From: Bimastos eiseni
Taxonomy: Eukaryota; Annelida; Clitellata; Crassiclitellata; Lumbricidae
DNA length: 64,000 nucleotides
Assembly (NCBI GenBank): GCA_959347315.1
Contig: OY365814.1
Location: 32,412,387 to 32,476,386 of the forward strand
Direction of reading: 5' to 3'
In this document: positions 34,360 through 47,953 of the stretch, piece after piece
Layout: every line of letters starts with the position of its first letter
Numbering within the stretch: the stretch's first letter is position 1
Notes under the pieces: model-generated
What the model saw: only the letters and a program-made list of their open reading frames with translations
What the model was told of the DNA's origin: nothing
Database searches by the model: none
Made by a program: the position numbers and the translations under genes

Positions 34360-34425
34360 GCTCATCTGGTTGAGATGATGTGCCACGTAACAGAGGTTTT
34401 GGGTTCAAAACACGTGGCCTGCTGG
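34360..34425 (+). tRNA. tRNA-like pseudogene or SINE head
   Basis: TAGCTCATCTGG at 34368-34379 fits the pol III A box and GGTTCAAAAC at 34402-34411 fits the B box; AGAGGTTTTGGGTTC between them looks like a variable loop and T arm. The T stem and acceptor stem do not pair well, so this is not a working tRNA; a tRNA-derived SINE is more likely. Confidence 0.4.
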
Positions 34426-34764
34426 GTTTTTTTCAAAACACTTAAAAAATATATCTAGCAATGCTTTTTAGTGCAGTGCCCACTTCCAGATCGTATTTTA
34501 ATTTATTGGGTAGCTTTTCCAGTGTATTTGAACGATCCGTAGCTGTTCTTGATGGTGGTAAACCCTTCCTGAACAGTTCAGAGAATTTTCCTGAACTTCA
34601 TGTAGCTCACCTGAAAGTTCGACTGGCCCTAATTGGCCTGAACTAGTTCAGGTGGCTTTTCACCTGAACCTTTTATAGAGTGTGAATCAAATCCAATACA
34701 GCTACAGCCAGTGTCAGCCCATCTTGTGCGAACTCTTACTTTGTAAGAATTATAATGTGGAACC
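34426..34764. other. intergenic with CCTGAA palindromes
   Basis: TTCAGGTGGCTTTTCACCTGAA at 34648-34669 pairs on itself, and related CTGAACTAGTTCAG lies at 34639-34652. No gene. Confidence 0.5.
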
Positions 34765-34850
34765 TTCAGTTAAGCGAAACTGTGATAAAACGGTCATTAG
34801 CGTTGCCCTCCTTCTTTATCCAGACATGGAACTGGCACTATTAGAATGCA
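34765..34850 (-). repeat. family A repeat
   Basis: ATTAGCGTTGCCCTCCTTCT, TTATCCAGACATGGAACTGG and a diverged left end. Confidence 0.75.
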
Positions 34851-34984
34851 TGCAGAGGTGAGGTTAAAAAATTACAAATTACGTACACTGTACCAAAGAA
34901 GAAGTAGAATAATTATGTGCTTTCGGTTTAAGGCGTTTTATGGGTGTCTAAAAAGATCCTTCCGAACAATCGGTTTTATTAGTA

Positions 34985-35045
34985 ATTTCAGTTTAACTAA
35001 AAGTGCCGTGACAAGTATCATTAGCGTCGCCCTTCTCTTTTATTG
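34985..35045 (-). repeat. family A repeat, first half
   Basis: CAGTTTAACTAAAAGTGCC and CATTAGCGTCGCCCTTCTC, then interrupted. It continues at 35361. Confidence 0.75.
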
Positions 35046-35360
35046 ATTCATTACTCAAATTTATATAGCGCCCCTTCAAGGTTACTACTCAGAAGCGATC
35101 CCGACTGTAGAAAACGGTCTTAAGGTCAGTATAAAAGGCTGCTGAATAAACGTTAGGCGTAATAATAGTGGGAGCTCATTCCATGCCATTGGGCCAACAA
35201 CAGAGAAAGCGCGATGCTGTCTAATTGGAGTTTGCGAACGGGGAGTCCACCCTGTGAGGGAGAGCACGTAAAATGTCCCTGCATGCTGCACGCCGCCCAT
35301 GGTAGAGCAACAGAACTCTTGGAGATATGCAGAGGCGACACCTATTAGGCACCGCCACAC
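35046..35360 (-). pseudogene. LINE 3'-end fragment (B5) nested in family A
   Basis: Minus translation reads RQHRAFSVVGPMAWNELP near 35170-35225, the LINE C-terminal motif. The 3' end, GGGGCGCTATATAAATTTGA on minus, lies at 35054-35073. TTTATTGA (35038-35045) and TTTATCGA (35361-35368) flank it and may be a diverged target duplication; the two halves of a family A copy lie outside. Confidence 0.8.
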
Positions 35361-35402
35361 TTTATCGAGGCTTGGGACCGGTACCGTCAGAGTGCGAAGG
35401 TA
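35361..35402 (-). repeat. family A repeat, second half
   Basis: TTTATCGAGGCTTGGGACCG and CCGTCAGAGTGCGAAGG complete the copy begun at 34985. Confidence 0.75.
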
Positions 35403-36109
35403 ATCCGCGATCGTTGTCAACATATATAGTGGAACGTTATAAACAGTCAATTGCATGACGCAGTCTATCGCATTGCCATTTTGTGTAGGCCAATAGATAA
35501 AGCATAGAGACCGCATGACTTCAACGATAAAATGGGGTTAGATGACCGTTGACCTCCGCTAACAGGTTGAATGTGTGTAAGGTCAATTAAGGTCCCCTTA
35601 TACAGATTGTACTAGCAGAGAATCAGATCTCTGAAATAAGTTTGTCCAACAATCAGGCCTCTACAGGATCAACCAATTATTAGAGGCCCCGTAGCCAAAA
35701 GATAAAGTGTCCCAGGACAAACTATTAAGAGTCCCATAGTTAAAATGTTAAGAGTGCCAGGACTAACCCTGTACAATTTACAGGTTCCAAGACCGCCATT
35801 CCTGTAGATTCCAATCAGTCGATCAGGGAGTCCAAGGCAAAATATTAACCCAATTGGTTCGACGCTCATGGTCAACCGTTACACAGGGTCTGGGTAAAAA
35901 GGTGGCAGCCCAGGGACAACCGTCAGGCCTGCGATTAAATCTTGCAAAAAGCGTGTAACATAACAATTCAGTCATAATATATCTTGAAGATTAATTTTTG
36001 TCTTAATTTTTAATTGAGCTAAGTAGGCCTAGCATTGGCAGTGGCGATGGAAATGCTAATCTGTGGTATATTCAGAATATCTATCGTAAAAGTGATGTAT
36101 GACATTGTT
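35403..36109. other. intergenic, old degenerate repeats
   Basis: AAGAGTCCCATAG, AAGAGTGCCAGGAC and similar pieces at 35640-35800 suggest a decayed tandem array. No gene. Confidence 0.4.
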
Positions 36110-36245
36110 ATTCCCGCAATTCTTGCCTCAATTCTATTCTCGCTTTTTACCCGTCTTCCCGCACCGTTTTCCCGCATATTCATTCCCGCGTTTCACCCGT
36201 TTCATTCCGCAATTCCCGCAGTTCCGCATTCCCGCGTTTTACCCT
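36110..36245. repeat. clustered TTCCCGC motif
   Basis: TTCCCGC or close variants occur about nine times in 135 bp. It may be a degenerate minisatellite. Confidence 0.65.
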
Positions 36246-37012
36246 AATCTGTGGAGTTGATACAATGGTATCAGGAATCAGAAGCATTAGCAATGCAATA
36301 AATCGGTGGACTTGAAAGTAATAATTCACGAAGAATGATAAATAATTCACTAAGCGCGATTAAAAATTCATTAAGAGTGATTAATTATTCATGAAGCATC
36401 GTAAGTAATTCGTGTGTGTCGTTCATACGTAGGTCTAAACCGGTTTATTAGAAACGTTAAAAACATTGATGAGTGACGATAGCACAGAATTACCTTTGGC
36501 ACAGCAAGGGCTTCACAAATGAACAGCGATTATGTTACGATCTGTGAACACATCTACAAGCGAAATACAGTCAGTCAAAACAAATGGAACACATTTACGT
36601 TAACGAAACAAAACGCACAGATTAGAACTATTACGCTGAGCCAGAACCATCACAAGGGTTCTGTTCGTTCCGGTGCCCGGCCAGAATCCGGGTAGCTCAA
36701 GTCCATGCACATAACTACACTGTATCAAGACCAGGAAAGCAACTCGAAAAACTCAAAACTAAATTGAAATGAAATTTTAATTGAAATTTTTTTTTAAACG
36801 AAGTCACGTTGTCGTACGACTATTTCTACGTACGCATAAAGTCCCTGTACCTGTGGCCTGGTCGGGCTGAACTCTAAAGTTCTCTTATGGCAAGTCTTCC
36901 GTGTACAGCAGGACACAAATCTACCGGTTCCTACTGGCTTTCTAGTGACGCTTTGTATGTCTTGAGATACACATTATTGACCCCGTTGGGTGAGAACTGT
37001 AACAAAGAGTAG
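36246..37012. other. intergenic, nothing recognised
   Basis: AATTCACTAAGCGCGATTAA-like units repeat loosely at 36325-36410. No gene. Confidence 0.4.
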
Positions 37013-37115
37013 TTGCAGTTTAACGACACTGTGTACTTGCATAGATAATTAGCGTCGCCCTCCTCATTTATCCAGGCTTGGGACTGGCACTGCCATAGCG
37101 CAAGCAGTGGTGTCC
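37013..37115 (-). repeat. family A repeat, near consensus
   Basis: GCAGTTTAACGACACTGTG, AGCGTCGCCCTCCTCATTTA, CCAGGCTTGGGACTGGCACT and AGCAGTGGTG. Confidence 0.88.
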
Positions 37116-38784
37116 GCGCTACGACTGGCGTGATCACACGGTGTCATCATCTGAGCAACTCAATCTAGGTCACGTGAATGGTGACCTATAAACACACGCA
37201 GCGGCGTATGCCTCTCCCCACCCACAAATGAAAAAACTCCCGCTCTGGCGGACCAATAGTAATTTTCCCATTGCATGCGGTTATATTAGGCCTATCTGTA
37301 GCCAATAACCCCAGGTCACGTTAATGTCCAAAAACGTGAAACCCCCACTCGCGGGAGATCGGTTCCGCATCTTATGTCCAAAACCCCATCTCAGGAAATC
37401 TACACCACCAACCTTCCACCATTCCATTGGTGGTAGACGCAACACGGGCCAGGCAATTAAGCGCTTCACCTGGGATAATGGGCGCTTTATTTGGCTTGCA
37501 GGCAGGTATCGAAAGTAGGCCTAATCTTTGTTACATTTAAAGCTAAGCTCGATGAATAGCATAAATGTCCCCAAAGGATGGGGATATTTCCATGAAGCAA
37601 GTAAGAATGTCATCCGTCGTTAAAGCCTTTTTACGACAACAACGAACGCACAGATTACGATTACAGGAAGCACATATCGAAAGCAAATTTACTATACGCA
37701 TTGTACAAAGTAACGGTGTAATAGAGGTTGTAAGACAGAAGATGGAACACAATTGAGTTGCAGACGATCTAACCAAATACACGTTGCTTTGCCAAAAATC
37801 AATAAATAATCACATGGTTAGTATATTACTGACAGGAAAAATAAAATAATCCATTTATCGGACTTACTTTCTTGCTAAGTCTTTTAAGAGTTTCTTTTGA
37901 TATTCTTCATACTTACTTGCAGCATCGACAGATGACCAAGAACATTAATAAGTGAGGCCTAGAAGGCAGTGAAGGCCTTTTGAGTGGGCTTGGATACGCC
38001 TTATAACTATCTTAACATATGTTGTAATGCAGTCATTACAAAACCTTTCATCCAATACTACCACAAAGAGTTGGGACTCATAATTATGGAAGGAATATGA
38101 ATCCCACAATAACTGGGTCACTGACCTAGATTACGTCTGTTACTTTCCCAGGACTTTTGCAGGACAAATCGGCGGTCTGTTTCTTGTTTATTGACGAAAT
38201 AAAACGACTTAATATAAAGAACTTTCAATATAAATAAAATGCGTTCAAAGGAAGATTTTTATGACTGAGTAGAATAAATTTAGATGAACTTTTCGGCGAT
38301 TATAAAAGTTATCCTGCCGAGTACCCGGATGTCACTTTAGGCATTACGAGGCCGATCAGAGACATCGCCCGCAATGCATAAGAAAGATTATCACTTATTG
38401 GCAGACATGTTGCGGCTTCATATCCCCTCCATAATTATAGGTCTGACAACTCTACTGAAAACCCATGCCAACCAAGGACCAATTGGCAGGCATGGTTAGG
38501 TTCACAGAGGTAAGAATAGAGTTAGTCAGCAGCTGAAACCTCCATCAAAGACCCCAAATTTCATTTCCCACTGCCAAGCGGGGCTGAAGCCTCCATCGAA
38601 GAAACCAATGACAGGCAACGATGACCACACCCAAAAAATTTATATAGCACCTGTAAAAGAAAAATGCAATCGTCGCCATCAACATAAGGAGAGAAACATC
38701 GCCTCTTCTGGGTCAAGGCTCTCTCGAGTTTAGGTCAACAAGATTGAAGTCCTTGCCACATGCCCACATAGAATCCACATGGTA
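37116..38784. other. intergenic, no gene
   Basis: Short frames on both strands at 37280-37780 have no recognisable content. AATTTATATAGCACCTG at 38638-38654 is the complement of a LINE 3' end. Confidence 0.4.
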
Positions 38785-39020
38785 CCATATCAAACACATA
38801 AGGGTCCCATCTAACACCAAAGAATCCAAATGACACCCATACAGGACCCACAAGGGTCCCATTCAACACCAAAGAACCCATGTGACACCCATACAAGACC
38901 CACAAGGGTACCATCTAACATCCAAGAATCCAAATGACACCCATACAGGACCCACAAGGGTCCCATTCAACACCAAAGAACCCATGTGACACCCATACAA
39001 GACCCACATGGGTCCTATCT
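38785..39020. repeat. 52-bp minisatellite with 104-bp alternation
   Basis: About 4.5 units beginning GACCCACAAGGGTCCCAT. Alternate units carry AATCCAAATGACACCC or AACCCATGTGACACCC, so the real period is 104 bp. Confidence 0.9.
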
Positions 39021-39307
39021 AAGAACTACAACAACTGGCGAGAGAACGAAGAACGTCGACGAGAACACAACAACAATGACGCTTGACTGAATCCAAATAA
39101 ATGAGCGCAGTTTTTCTTCTTAGTGCTTAGCAAAAATGACGACTTAAGGCGATACAAAACACAAGTCATGGCTGTCTTCGTACTGAGTCAGACACGAGTC
39201 GGAGTGACGTCACGGAGGACGATCGAATGACGGAAAGGAAGGGAGGATTGGCGATCGGCGACACGAGGCTAGAACAGGGTCTTCTTCTTTTTACTTGTTC
39301 TACAAGC

Positions 39308-39372
39308 AGGATCAATCAAAAACCGATCAAAGAAGTCAATCAGAAAACGATCAAAGAAGTCAATCAAAAACC
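39308..39372. repeat. 24-bp tandem repeat
   Basis: About 2.7 units of GATCAAAGAAGTCAATCAAA plus four bases. Confidence 0.85.
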
Positions 39373-39899
39373 ACATCAATTGACCATATGCACAAACATC
39401 AAAACAGACCACTCGAAAACTTGATAAATACTCCATTAGGAATTTCAAAAACACATTTAGTGTCAGAATTGGTTGCTATTTTTGGTAATTGTAGGTTACT
39501 TATGAACTTGTAGTGTCAAAGTATAAGGCCACAATAGAGTCACCAAAAAACCATACCAAAATTCAGAATAAAAATAACAGACAGAAGGTGTAGAGAAGGT
39601 AGGTCGTCCACCGTGCTGAAGAGCTCACTAAAGCGAGTCCGATTTTAACAGATATACATTTGATAATTCAGCTCAAAGTACAAGACACATGTTTTCATTT
39701 CATACTAGATCGAGCAAACATCCATTTTTAAAAACGCTCTGTAACGCTGTGAGCACGGGTTCGAGTGTCCTCTTCCTCTGAGACGGTCACAGTGTAGGGA
39801 CCTTGAGCAAATTCCTAACTCACAACGGCTCATTGCCATCAATTGATGGAGCTGACTGAGCAATTTACCATACCTAATTGCGACACACGACATGACAGA
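39373..39899. other. downstream flank of septin gene
   Basis: No coding sequence recognised. TGTAGGGACCTTGAGCAA at 39795-39812 recurs at 40150-40167. Confidence 0.4.
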
Positions 39900-40540
39900 A
39901 TAATACCCTACCTCACCCTACCGATCCCAAAAATACCATGGCATAACAAACTATACCATACATACCATAATATACCCACAAAACTATACCATACCTTACC
40001 TAACTATGCCATACCATATCTAAGTATACCATACCAAACTATACCATACCAAACTACACCATACCATACCTAACCATACCATACCACAATGAACAACACC
40101 ATACTTAACTTTACCATACCACACTTAACTATACCATAGGAGTCACTGTGTAGGGACCTTGAGCAAGTCCTTCCCGCACAACTGCTCTGTGGTACAACTG
40201 CAATTGCGCCGTCAAGGCGTTTGCACTTTTGAGCAAGAGATGTTGGAAGGGTGGTATCAAATTTCGGTAATAAATACATAATAAATACCACAATACCATG
40301 TACTTAACTATACCATACCATGCCTAACTAAAACATACCATACAATATCTAAATATACCATACCAAGCTATAGCACACCATACCTAACCATATCATACCA
40401 CAATGACTATACCATACATACTTAACTATACCATACCATAACTAACTAAACCATACCTCAATACCCGCATGTACTTAACTATACCATACCACACCTAAAA
40501 CATACCATACGACATCTAACTACATACCATAGCATAGTCT
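39900..40540. repeat. ACCATACC-type minisatellite
   Basis: Degenerate CTATACCATACCATACC units, interrupted at 40138-40295. It lies immediately beyond the septin stop codon on the minus strand, in what would be the 3' UTR or flank. Confidence 0.85.
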
Positions 40541-40560
40541 CCCTCTCAGCTGGCCAACAC

Positions 40561-40692
40561 TTACTGTTCATCCACAGGCTTATTCTGCTCATCCCACGTG
40601 TCCCTCTCCCCTTCAAATGCTCGAATCTTCTCCTCAAGCTCCTTCTCCTGTTGTTCGAGGCCTTTCTTCATCTGCTCCGATCGCCGCTGGAG
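40561..40692 (-). CDS. SEPTIN7: septin exon 11 (C-terminus)
   Basis: Acceptor CTGAGCGCAG|CTCCAGCGG. Encodes [19 protein letters not shown] through EQNKPVDEQ, then TAA at 40561-40563. The sequence at the end, GAACA|GTAAGTG, is also a good splice donor, so a further 3' exon in some transcripts is possible. Confidence 0.85.
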   Translation of the reverse strand, partial: LQRRSEQMKKGLEQQEKELEEKIRAFEGERDTWDEQNKPVDEQ

Positions 40693-43600
40693 CTGCGCTC
40701 AGAAACACAACACAACGACGTAGTCAATTTATATAGCACCAGCCTACAACCAATCCAATTAAATGCCACGAAAAAACCGGCTAATTTACACAGCCACCGC
40801 ATGATGCTAAGCAATTAGGAACGCAACAGTCGATAGTACGCCATCTCTCTATTACTCTACCCAGATGGTTTCTGTTGAGTTTTCACATCAACGCCTTTTG
40901 AAGTGAAACTGCATGTGCACAAATAGTTGATTGAATAAATGAAAGCGTTTCTTTGTGCCTAATGTCTAAAGAACATGACTTTTGACCAAGGCGAAAGTCT
41001 AATGCGATTTAAAGTTCAGCTAAAGATTAGAGCAAAACTGAGGACAACATTATCTTGGATGAGATAAGACAGCATTTAGAGGCCATAGCCAACGACAGAA
41101 TTGGCTGGCTGCCTACGTCGGCCTCGGAGTCCTTGAGCTTTTGAAGTTTCTCCTTGACCTTCGCCTCAAAGACCTGCTCCATCTCGGCCTCCATCTTCTT
41201 CATCTTCATCACGTGCTCTCTCTTCTCCTCTTCCATCTGGTTCAGCGGACTCCTATGCAAAATGACCACAAAATGACTGCACACAAAAAGCAGCAAAGAA
41301 ATGACCATGGAAATGACCACACATGAAAAATGACCACACATGAAAAATGACCACAAAATGATCATGCTTAGCACTACACATGTGCGAGTTGGAATTAATA
41401 CTAAATTGCTAAAATTGCGCGATTAATGATACCAAAAAACAGGAAAATTTGCATTTTGTCAAAAAGAGTTAATAAAAATAGACAATGCTTCATCAAGCCT
41501 TCATGTAAAGACAATAAATATTTTAGGATAAATAATATCATCAATCCAAATAGCAACAATAATAGTAATAATATTAATAATTAAAATAATAACAGTTATA
41601 ATAATAGTTATAATAATAGTTATAATAATAGTTATAATAATAGCAATAATAATAGTTATAATAATAGTAATAACAATAACAATGATAAAAATAATAGATA
41701 AGGGTACTGACTTGTTAGATCCCGGTCTGTTCTTGCTGCCTTCGTTTGTGACTGACGCCAAATGATTGTAGCGGAAGTTCTCATAATGAACGTTGTTAGT
41801 GACGTCCTTCAGATCCTGCATATGCATCCTAATCGCCAGACAGAATACATCTCAACATTTATATAGCACCTCTAGAACCTCTCAAGGGCACCCTGACATC
41901 ATAATCTAATGTCTAATCTTAATAGTAATTGACAAAAACAATAATAATAACAATAAATCAAAATAATAATAATTAATAATAATAGCAGTAATAATAATGA
42001 TAACTAATCCTAATATTCTTAATAATTACTAGTCTTGCGCTACAGAGGAGCCATGGGAAACGTAATAATTTTACCATCGTCTATCGATTACTGTAATTAA
42101 TATCATAATTATCATAATGATATCATAATGGTCATAATTAATTAATAAAATGTCATAACGCCATGGCGTTCAAAAGACCTTTCGTAATTCAAGAGGAGAC
42201 CTATTAAAAAGGCCATTCCAGGGAAGCAACAAATTAGGTTAATATTGTAGTCACTGAATAACAGCTTGGGGCAAAACCAATTTTAATAATAATAATAAAA
42301 GCAATAATAATAATAAAAATAACGAATCACAATAATAATAACAATAAAAATAATTAATCTTAACAATAATCCTATTAATAGTTGATAATAGTTAATCTTA
42401 ATAATAATCTTAATAACCCAGATTGCCTAATCTCAATTAATTATCATAATTAATAATACACACACAAATAATTATCAATAATTCAATCAGGAAAATCAGA
42501 TCTCACCTAACGAGCATGTTTCGTAAAGCGACAAAATCATTGTGTTCCAGATTCTCAACTGGAAAACAAATAAAACAGATAAAGTTGCAATCCAACAAAA
42601 AGTTGCACAATCCACCAAAAAATCGCAGACGAAACACAACATTGATAAAATCATCTTTAATCCAGAACCAGTTTAAAAAAATTCAAAGACAATCGATATA
42701 TATTACATGATTTGAACCAACTTTGACTTCCATGTTCTGATTTGTTTATGGAGCAAGCAATGCACTCTTTCTATTGGTCAGAATCCGGGTTGATCGTTTC
42801 TCATTGGCTGACACTTTATCAGAGACACTACATACTTACTCCTGAGATTCGATATCAGCAATAATACTTTATACAACCCGAATTGATCGAGACCATTAGA
42901 GGCCACACCAATTAGTCCTTAACCAAATAAAAGACTGTCTTATTTAGCAAAGAATTGGCCAGGAGCACTTCTGAGAAGAATACACTGCAGGGGTGCTAAA
43001 TAAAAAGTCCTTAATGACATTTCTACTAATAATAATAATACTATAAATAAAAACGCTTCTCGCTCAGCATACAGTGCTTTAACGCAATAGCGTTATAGCG
43101 TTCAAAAGCACTTTTGCCATTTGTGAGACCGACGAGTAAGGCCATCCCAGACTACATTTTCTTATTTTTAAAATTCTAGTCCCTGAGGGATCATGTATAC
43201 CTCTGGCATACAAAAGAACTTATAATATAAACATTAATAATGACAATATTAATAATCAATAATAAAAATAACAAGAATTATAATAAAAATATTGATAATA
43301 ATTATTATTGTGCTTGGCATCACATTATGCTGAACTGGATTCATGTTATCTCACTGACCTTCGACAACTCCCCACGGGTAGATTCGCCCTCTGACCTTCT
43401 TGCCCTGGGCATCGACCACCGTGTTGCTACCGACCACGGCAAAAGGAACCCTGTCCTAAAACGACAGAAACTCCCTACTTCAACATGAAGCTCAGCAATT
43501 TCGAAATACCATATTCATCTATTCCTCATCTGTAGGAACCCAACAACCATCGGACAATCATATTTAACAGAATACCAGCACCACTAGATGCAGAGATACC

Positions 43601-46600
43601 ATGTAAGGTTTAGCTGCTCCACACCGGACGTTCAGGGCCCCTTCGTCATTTGGTGTGGTGTGCCACTCGTCCCCTGTGCATGAACGTCTATTACAATACA
43701 ACAAAATACAACTGTAATTGGATGATAATGCCCTCCTTACAAAAAGAGTTCAGAAGAGCACATCAAACTGTGCCGCTGTTTGTACCCTGACAGTGCCAGT
43801 CCCAAGCCTGGATAAAGAAGGAGGGCGACGGTAATGGTCTGTGTAATCACACTGTGTTGTTAAACTGCAACTAACCTAACATTGAAGCTGGACAACCATT
43901 AGGAGCGATAGGCAGTGGGGGCGATCCCGGGCGGTCGAGGGAGACAATTCCCCCACCTCTTACGGAGAGGGGACATATCATACGTATGTCCCCCAAATTT
44001 TTTATCCTTCTCATTGGGTGTCCCCCACCTGTCAAATGAGATGGATGCCTCTGGCCATAGGCCTTATTACATTGTGCTTTGTCTAAGGTCTGACGCTAGA
44101 GTCCACATTCGCTGCCTAGGGTCACCTTTCGTCCCGACCTTAATACTGTCCTGTTCAACGTGTTGAGCACATTGATGGGGAGCTATATAAATCCACAAAA
44201 GACCGGACGAGTAGGAGCTCTCGACAAACGATTAAAACTTTCTCAAATAAACACGACTGTTAACTGGTGAATTGCCAATTGTGCGGTGAATCCAACCTTG
44301 AGTTTCTTCATCATTTTGTTCTCTTCGTCGTCGGCACTGGCAGGGAAGTCGTAGATGTTGATTTTGTTCTGCGCAATTTCGTTCAGTACCTGCGAAGGGG
44401 GAAGAAACAAAAGAGACAAAGCAGATGAGGACAAAGAAGATTGGCAAAAGAAATGAACGGCCAAAGAGTAGAGTGGACGACGGAGACAAGATGCCGAGGT
44501 TTGGATCCAGGGACAACAATAACCGTGAAGATGGACAGGGCCGTACCGAGCTATAATTGCGCCTTGTGCCTAGCATCAATCTGGCGCCCCCGCATTTTGA
44601 AAATAGTGCATTTGATGGAATAATAAGTCATTCCATCCTGAAATTTGCGCCCTTTCCACATATGCGCCACGGCCCCACTGGCCCCCTCCTCGGTACGGCT
44701 CTGAAGATGGAGACATTGTTGCTGCCAATTTTATTATTAATTTTGTTACTATTTTTATTATTATTGTCATCATGCATTATATTATTATTATTACTATGTA
44801 TTTTATTATATTAATATCATTATTCCCCATGAAACCAATAACTTCAAAGATGGGGGGACATCGTCGTTTAGAAGCATGAGTAAGATCCACAAAAACAATC
44901 AGCCTTATTAATGAGATAGCAGGCATAGACAAGATGTAATGGTCCAGTTGTAATGAAATGTAATAGCCACCGTCTTCTTGAAGTCGCGACATTCGTCCGG
45001 AGTCATGGTGTCGGCTTTAGCGATCAACGGAACGATGTTGACTTTATCGTGAAGTCGTTTCATGAATTCAATATCGAGAGGCTTCAAACTAAAATGCACA
45101 GAGACATTTCGACCGTCACCATAATCAGATCAAAGAACAACTCATCACAATCACTTTGGTTATTAACTCACTCATAAAATAAGATTAAACTAGAAGAGAA
45201 CAGATAATTGGACTTAATTTGATTATGTTTGTCATGGAGCTGAGAGTGATGGATAAAACACTGGGGTGCAGAGCTGAGGAACTGAGTTCGATATCCCCCA
45301 TAAGACTGACTAATCCTTCTTTTGCCAGTTGGTGTTGATTAAATGAGATGTACAACGTAATAGTTGCCTTGCCGACGGCTAAATTCGACTCCTGTAATAA
45401 CTTTCATCATTCTTTCATACCATGTTTGTAATAATACTGGGTTTGTCAGTTTGAAATTAAATGAAAATTATTATTATCAACTTTCTCTTAAAAATTAAAT
45501 CATTCATTGACCTGACACTTCAATAAATATTCATGTTCGATAACCTTAGACTTCAAGTCAAACAAAATTAATATTCTTAATCAACAATATCAGTATTCAT
45601 GTTTAACAATATCAATATTCATGCTTAACAATATCAATATTCATGTTTAAATATATTAATATTCATGTTTACAAATATTAATATTCATGCTTAACAACAT
45701 TAATATTCATGCTTAAAAATATTAATATTCATGAGGATGTAGATACCCATGACCATTAGGGGAGATAAAGTAGAGGCAGCAGTGGACCCTCGTATCGGGG
45801 ATGACCTTTCGATTGACTCGAGACTCCGCATTCAGGTACGCCTCGTACTTGCTGTCGATGAAGTTCGTAATCGGATCCCAGCTGACAAACGTAACGTAAC
45901 AGATCCGATTTACGCAGTCAGATTAGCAGAGTAACGTAGGATTCAGAGTCATCGTAAAATCGCAACGATCATAGCACGATAATTGATAAGGATGAACCGA
46001 AACTCGGCATTACTCGGACAAACAATGGGTCCGAGTATTAATAAAATAAAAAACACAAATACTTAATAGAAGTACTTACTAGTTACTGCTTCTTTATGTA
46101 AACAGAGGCACAACAATAAAATTAATTAAAATTTTGCAAACTGCCAGACTAAAAATCAAGAGAATGAGAATTTCTTAAATATTCAATGCTCGAACTCGGT
46201 ACTATTCACTCGCAATACTCGGCTGGGGATTGACACTCGGTTCGTCCGTAATAACTGACTTCCTTTAACAATGGCAAGGAATGGTTCTACGCCTCAATAA
46301 CTCTCTGATCTATATTTTTGGCAGAACAACACAACCTCTATCACTTCATAGGTTCCAACAAAAACCGATTTTCCTAAAGTAATGTAACTTCTATAGAGCC
46401 GGTGAGAAGGAATCAACCAATGGCGCTCCAACACCAAAAAGACTCGTGGACTTACCAGTTACTGTTGTCGACCGCATCGCCAAATCCCGGTGTATCAACG
46501 ATCGTTAGCTTCAACTGGACGCCCCCTTCCTTCAGCAGAACATTAGATGATTCCACCTAAATTAAATACACACCAGGTCACACGAGGGGTGCTCGATATA

Positions 46601-47918
46601 GTATATTGGGTACTCAATAGTCAGTCTATGGACGTGTTAAATAGTCTATGAGAGTACTCAATAGTCTATGTGCCAAGACTAAGAAAATGAGGTCACTAAC
46701 AGTTCATACCGATGGCTGCCATTAAGACTAGCTTTAGAGACTACAAATTCCCATGCATCAGTGAATCGTAAATAATTGTTTAATTGGATAAACGTAAATC
46801 ATAATAATAACGTACTCAATGAGATTACTGGAAACAAAGACATACAGACATACACAGAAACACATGTAAACACACATACAGATATCTAACTACCATGCAT
46901 ACGTACACACGCACGCACGCACGCACACACAAACAAACAATGTCACGTAGACATCAACTCTAACCAGCAAAACAGGAACAGACAACAAGAAACAGAAAGA
47001 AGGATGTTCGATATGACACTCAGATACAATTTCAAAACCCCAACACTGCTCTGGTGGCCCTCTAGTCTGTTCAGAATCATTATCAGAAATTCAGCACCAC
47101 AAATGAATGCACTTCACTGCACTAAATTTACTTCCATCAAAAATCAGCTTGAAAAATCTAATTGCATCTTCTCCTGGCGACTGACTGCCCGCACCTCAGA
47201 TTCACACTTCGATGTGACCTTGCGACCCTTATAAATTTAATAAGTAAGTAAATAAATAAATAAACGATCACCCACCTGAACAGTCTTCTTTGTCCGGAGC
47301 GAGGGACCAGGATATTCGGAATTGTACAGGTCGGTGAGGAACAACGAGTTAATCAGCGTCGATTTACCAAGACCAGACTCACCTGATTTTATGAAAGATT
47401 TATTAACACTTAGGAACATTGGAATTAATTATTATTATAACAATCAATAAAATTATTATTATTATTATAATCAATTAAATATTTATTATATTACTATTAT
47501 TATCATCAAGTAAATTATTATTATCAACAAAATTATTATTATTCTCAAGTAAATTATTAGTATAAACATCATAATCATTATAATAAGTTTTATTAATTAA
47601 AATCATTATTATCATTAATCACAATAATCAAAATCATAAGTATTTTTATTACAATCATCATTAATATAATTATAATCATCGTTGTCGTCATCGTCATCAT
47701 CATCATCATCATCATCATTAATAGGTATAATTTGTCAAGTGTGCCGCTATATAACTCTAACAGTAACTTCAAAGACATGGACTCTGCATAACTAATTGAA
47801 AGTAGACATGACCTGATTACTAATCATCTCAAACAGTCAGAAAGTATTAGCCTTAATCATCAATGATGAGAAACAGAACAGATCCATAACAAACATTCAC
47901 ATACATGTATGTATATTT

Positions 47919-47953
<35 letters not shown>

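Noticed and set aside
34360..34425. A working tRNA-Thr (CGT) gene
   Set aside because: A and B boxes are present, but acceptor and T stems do not pair; kept only as a tRNA-like pseudogene or SINE head.
38785..39020. CRISPR-like array
   Set aside because: Units are contiguous tandem repeats with no unique spacers, and the genome is animal.
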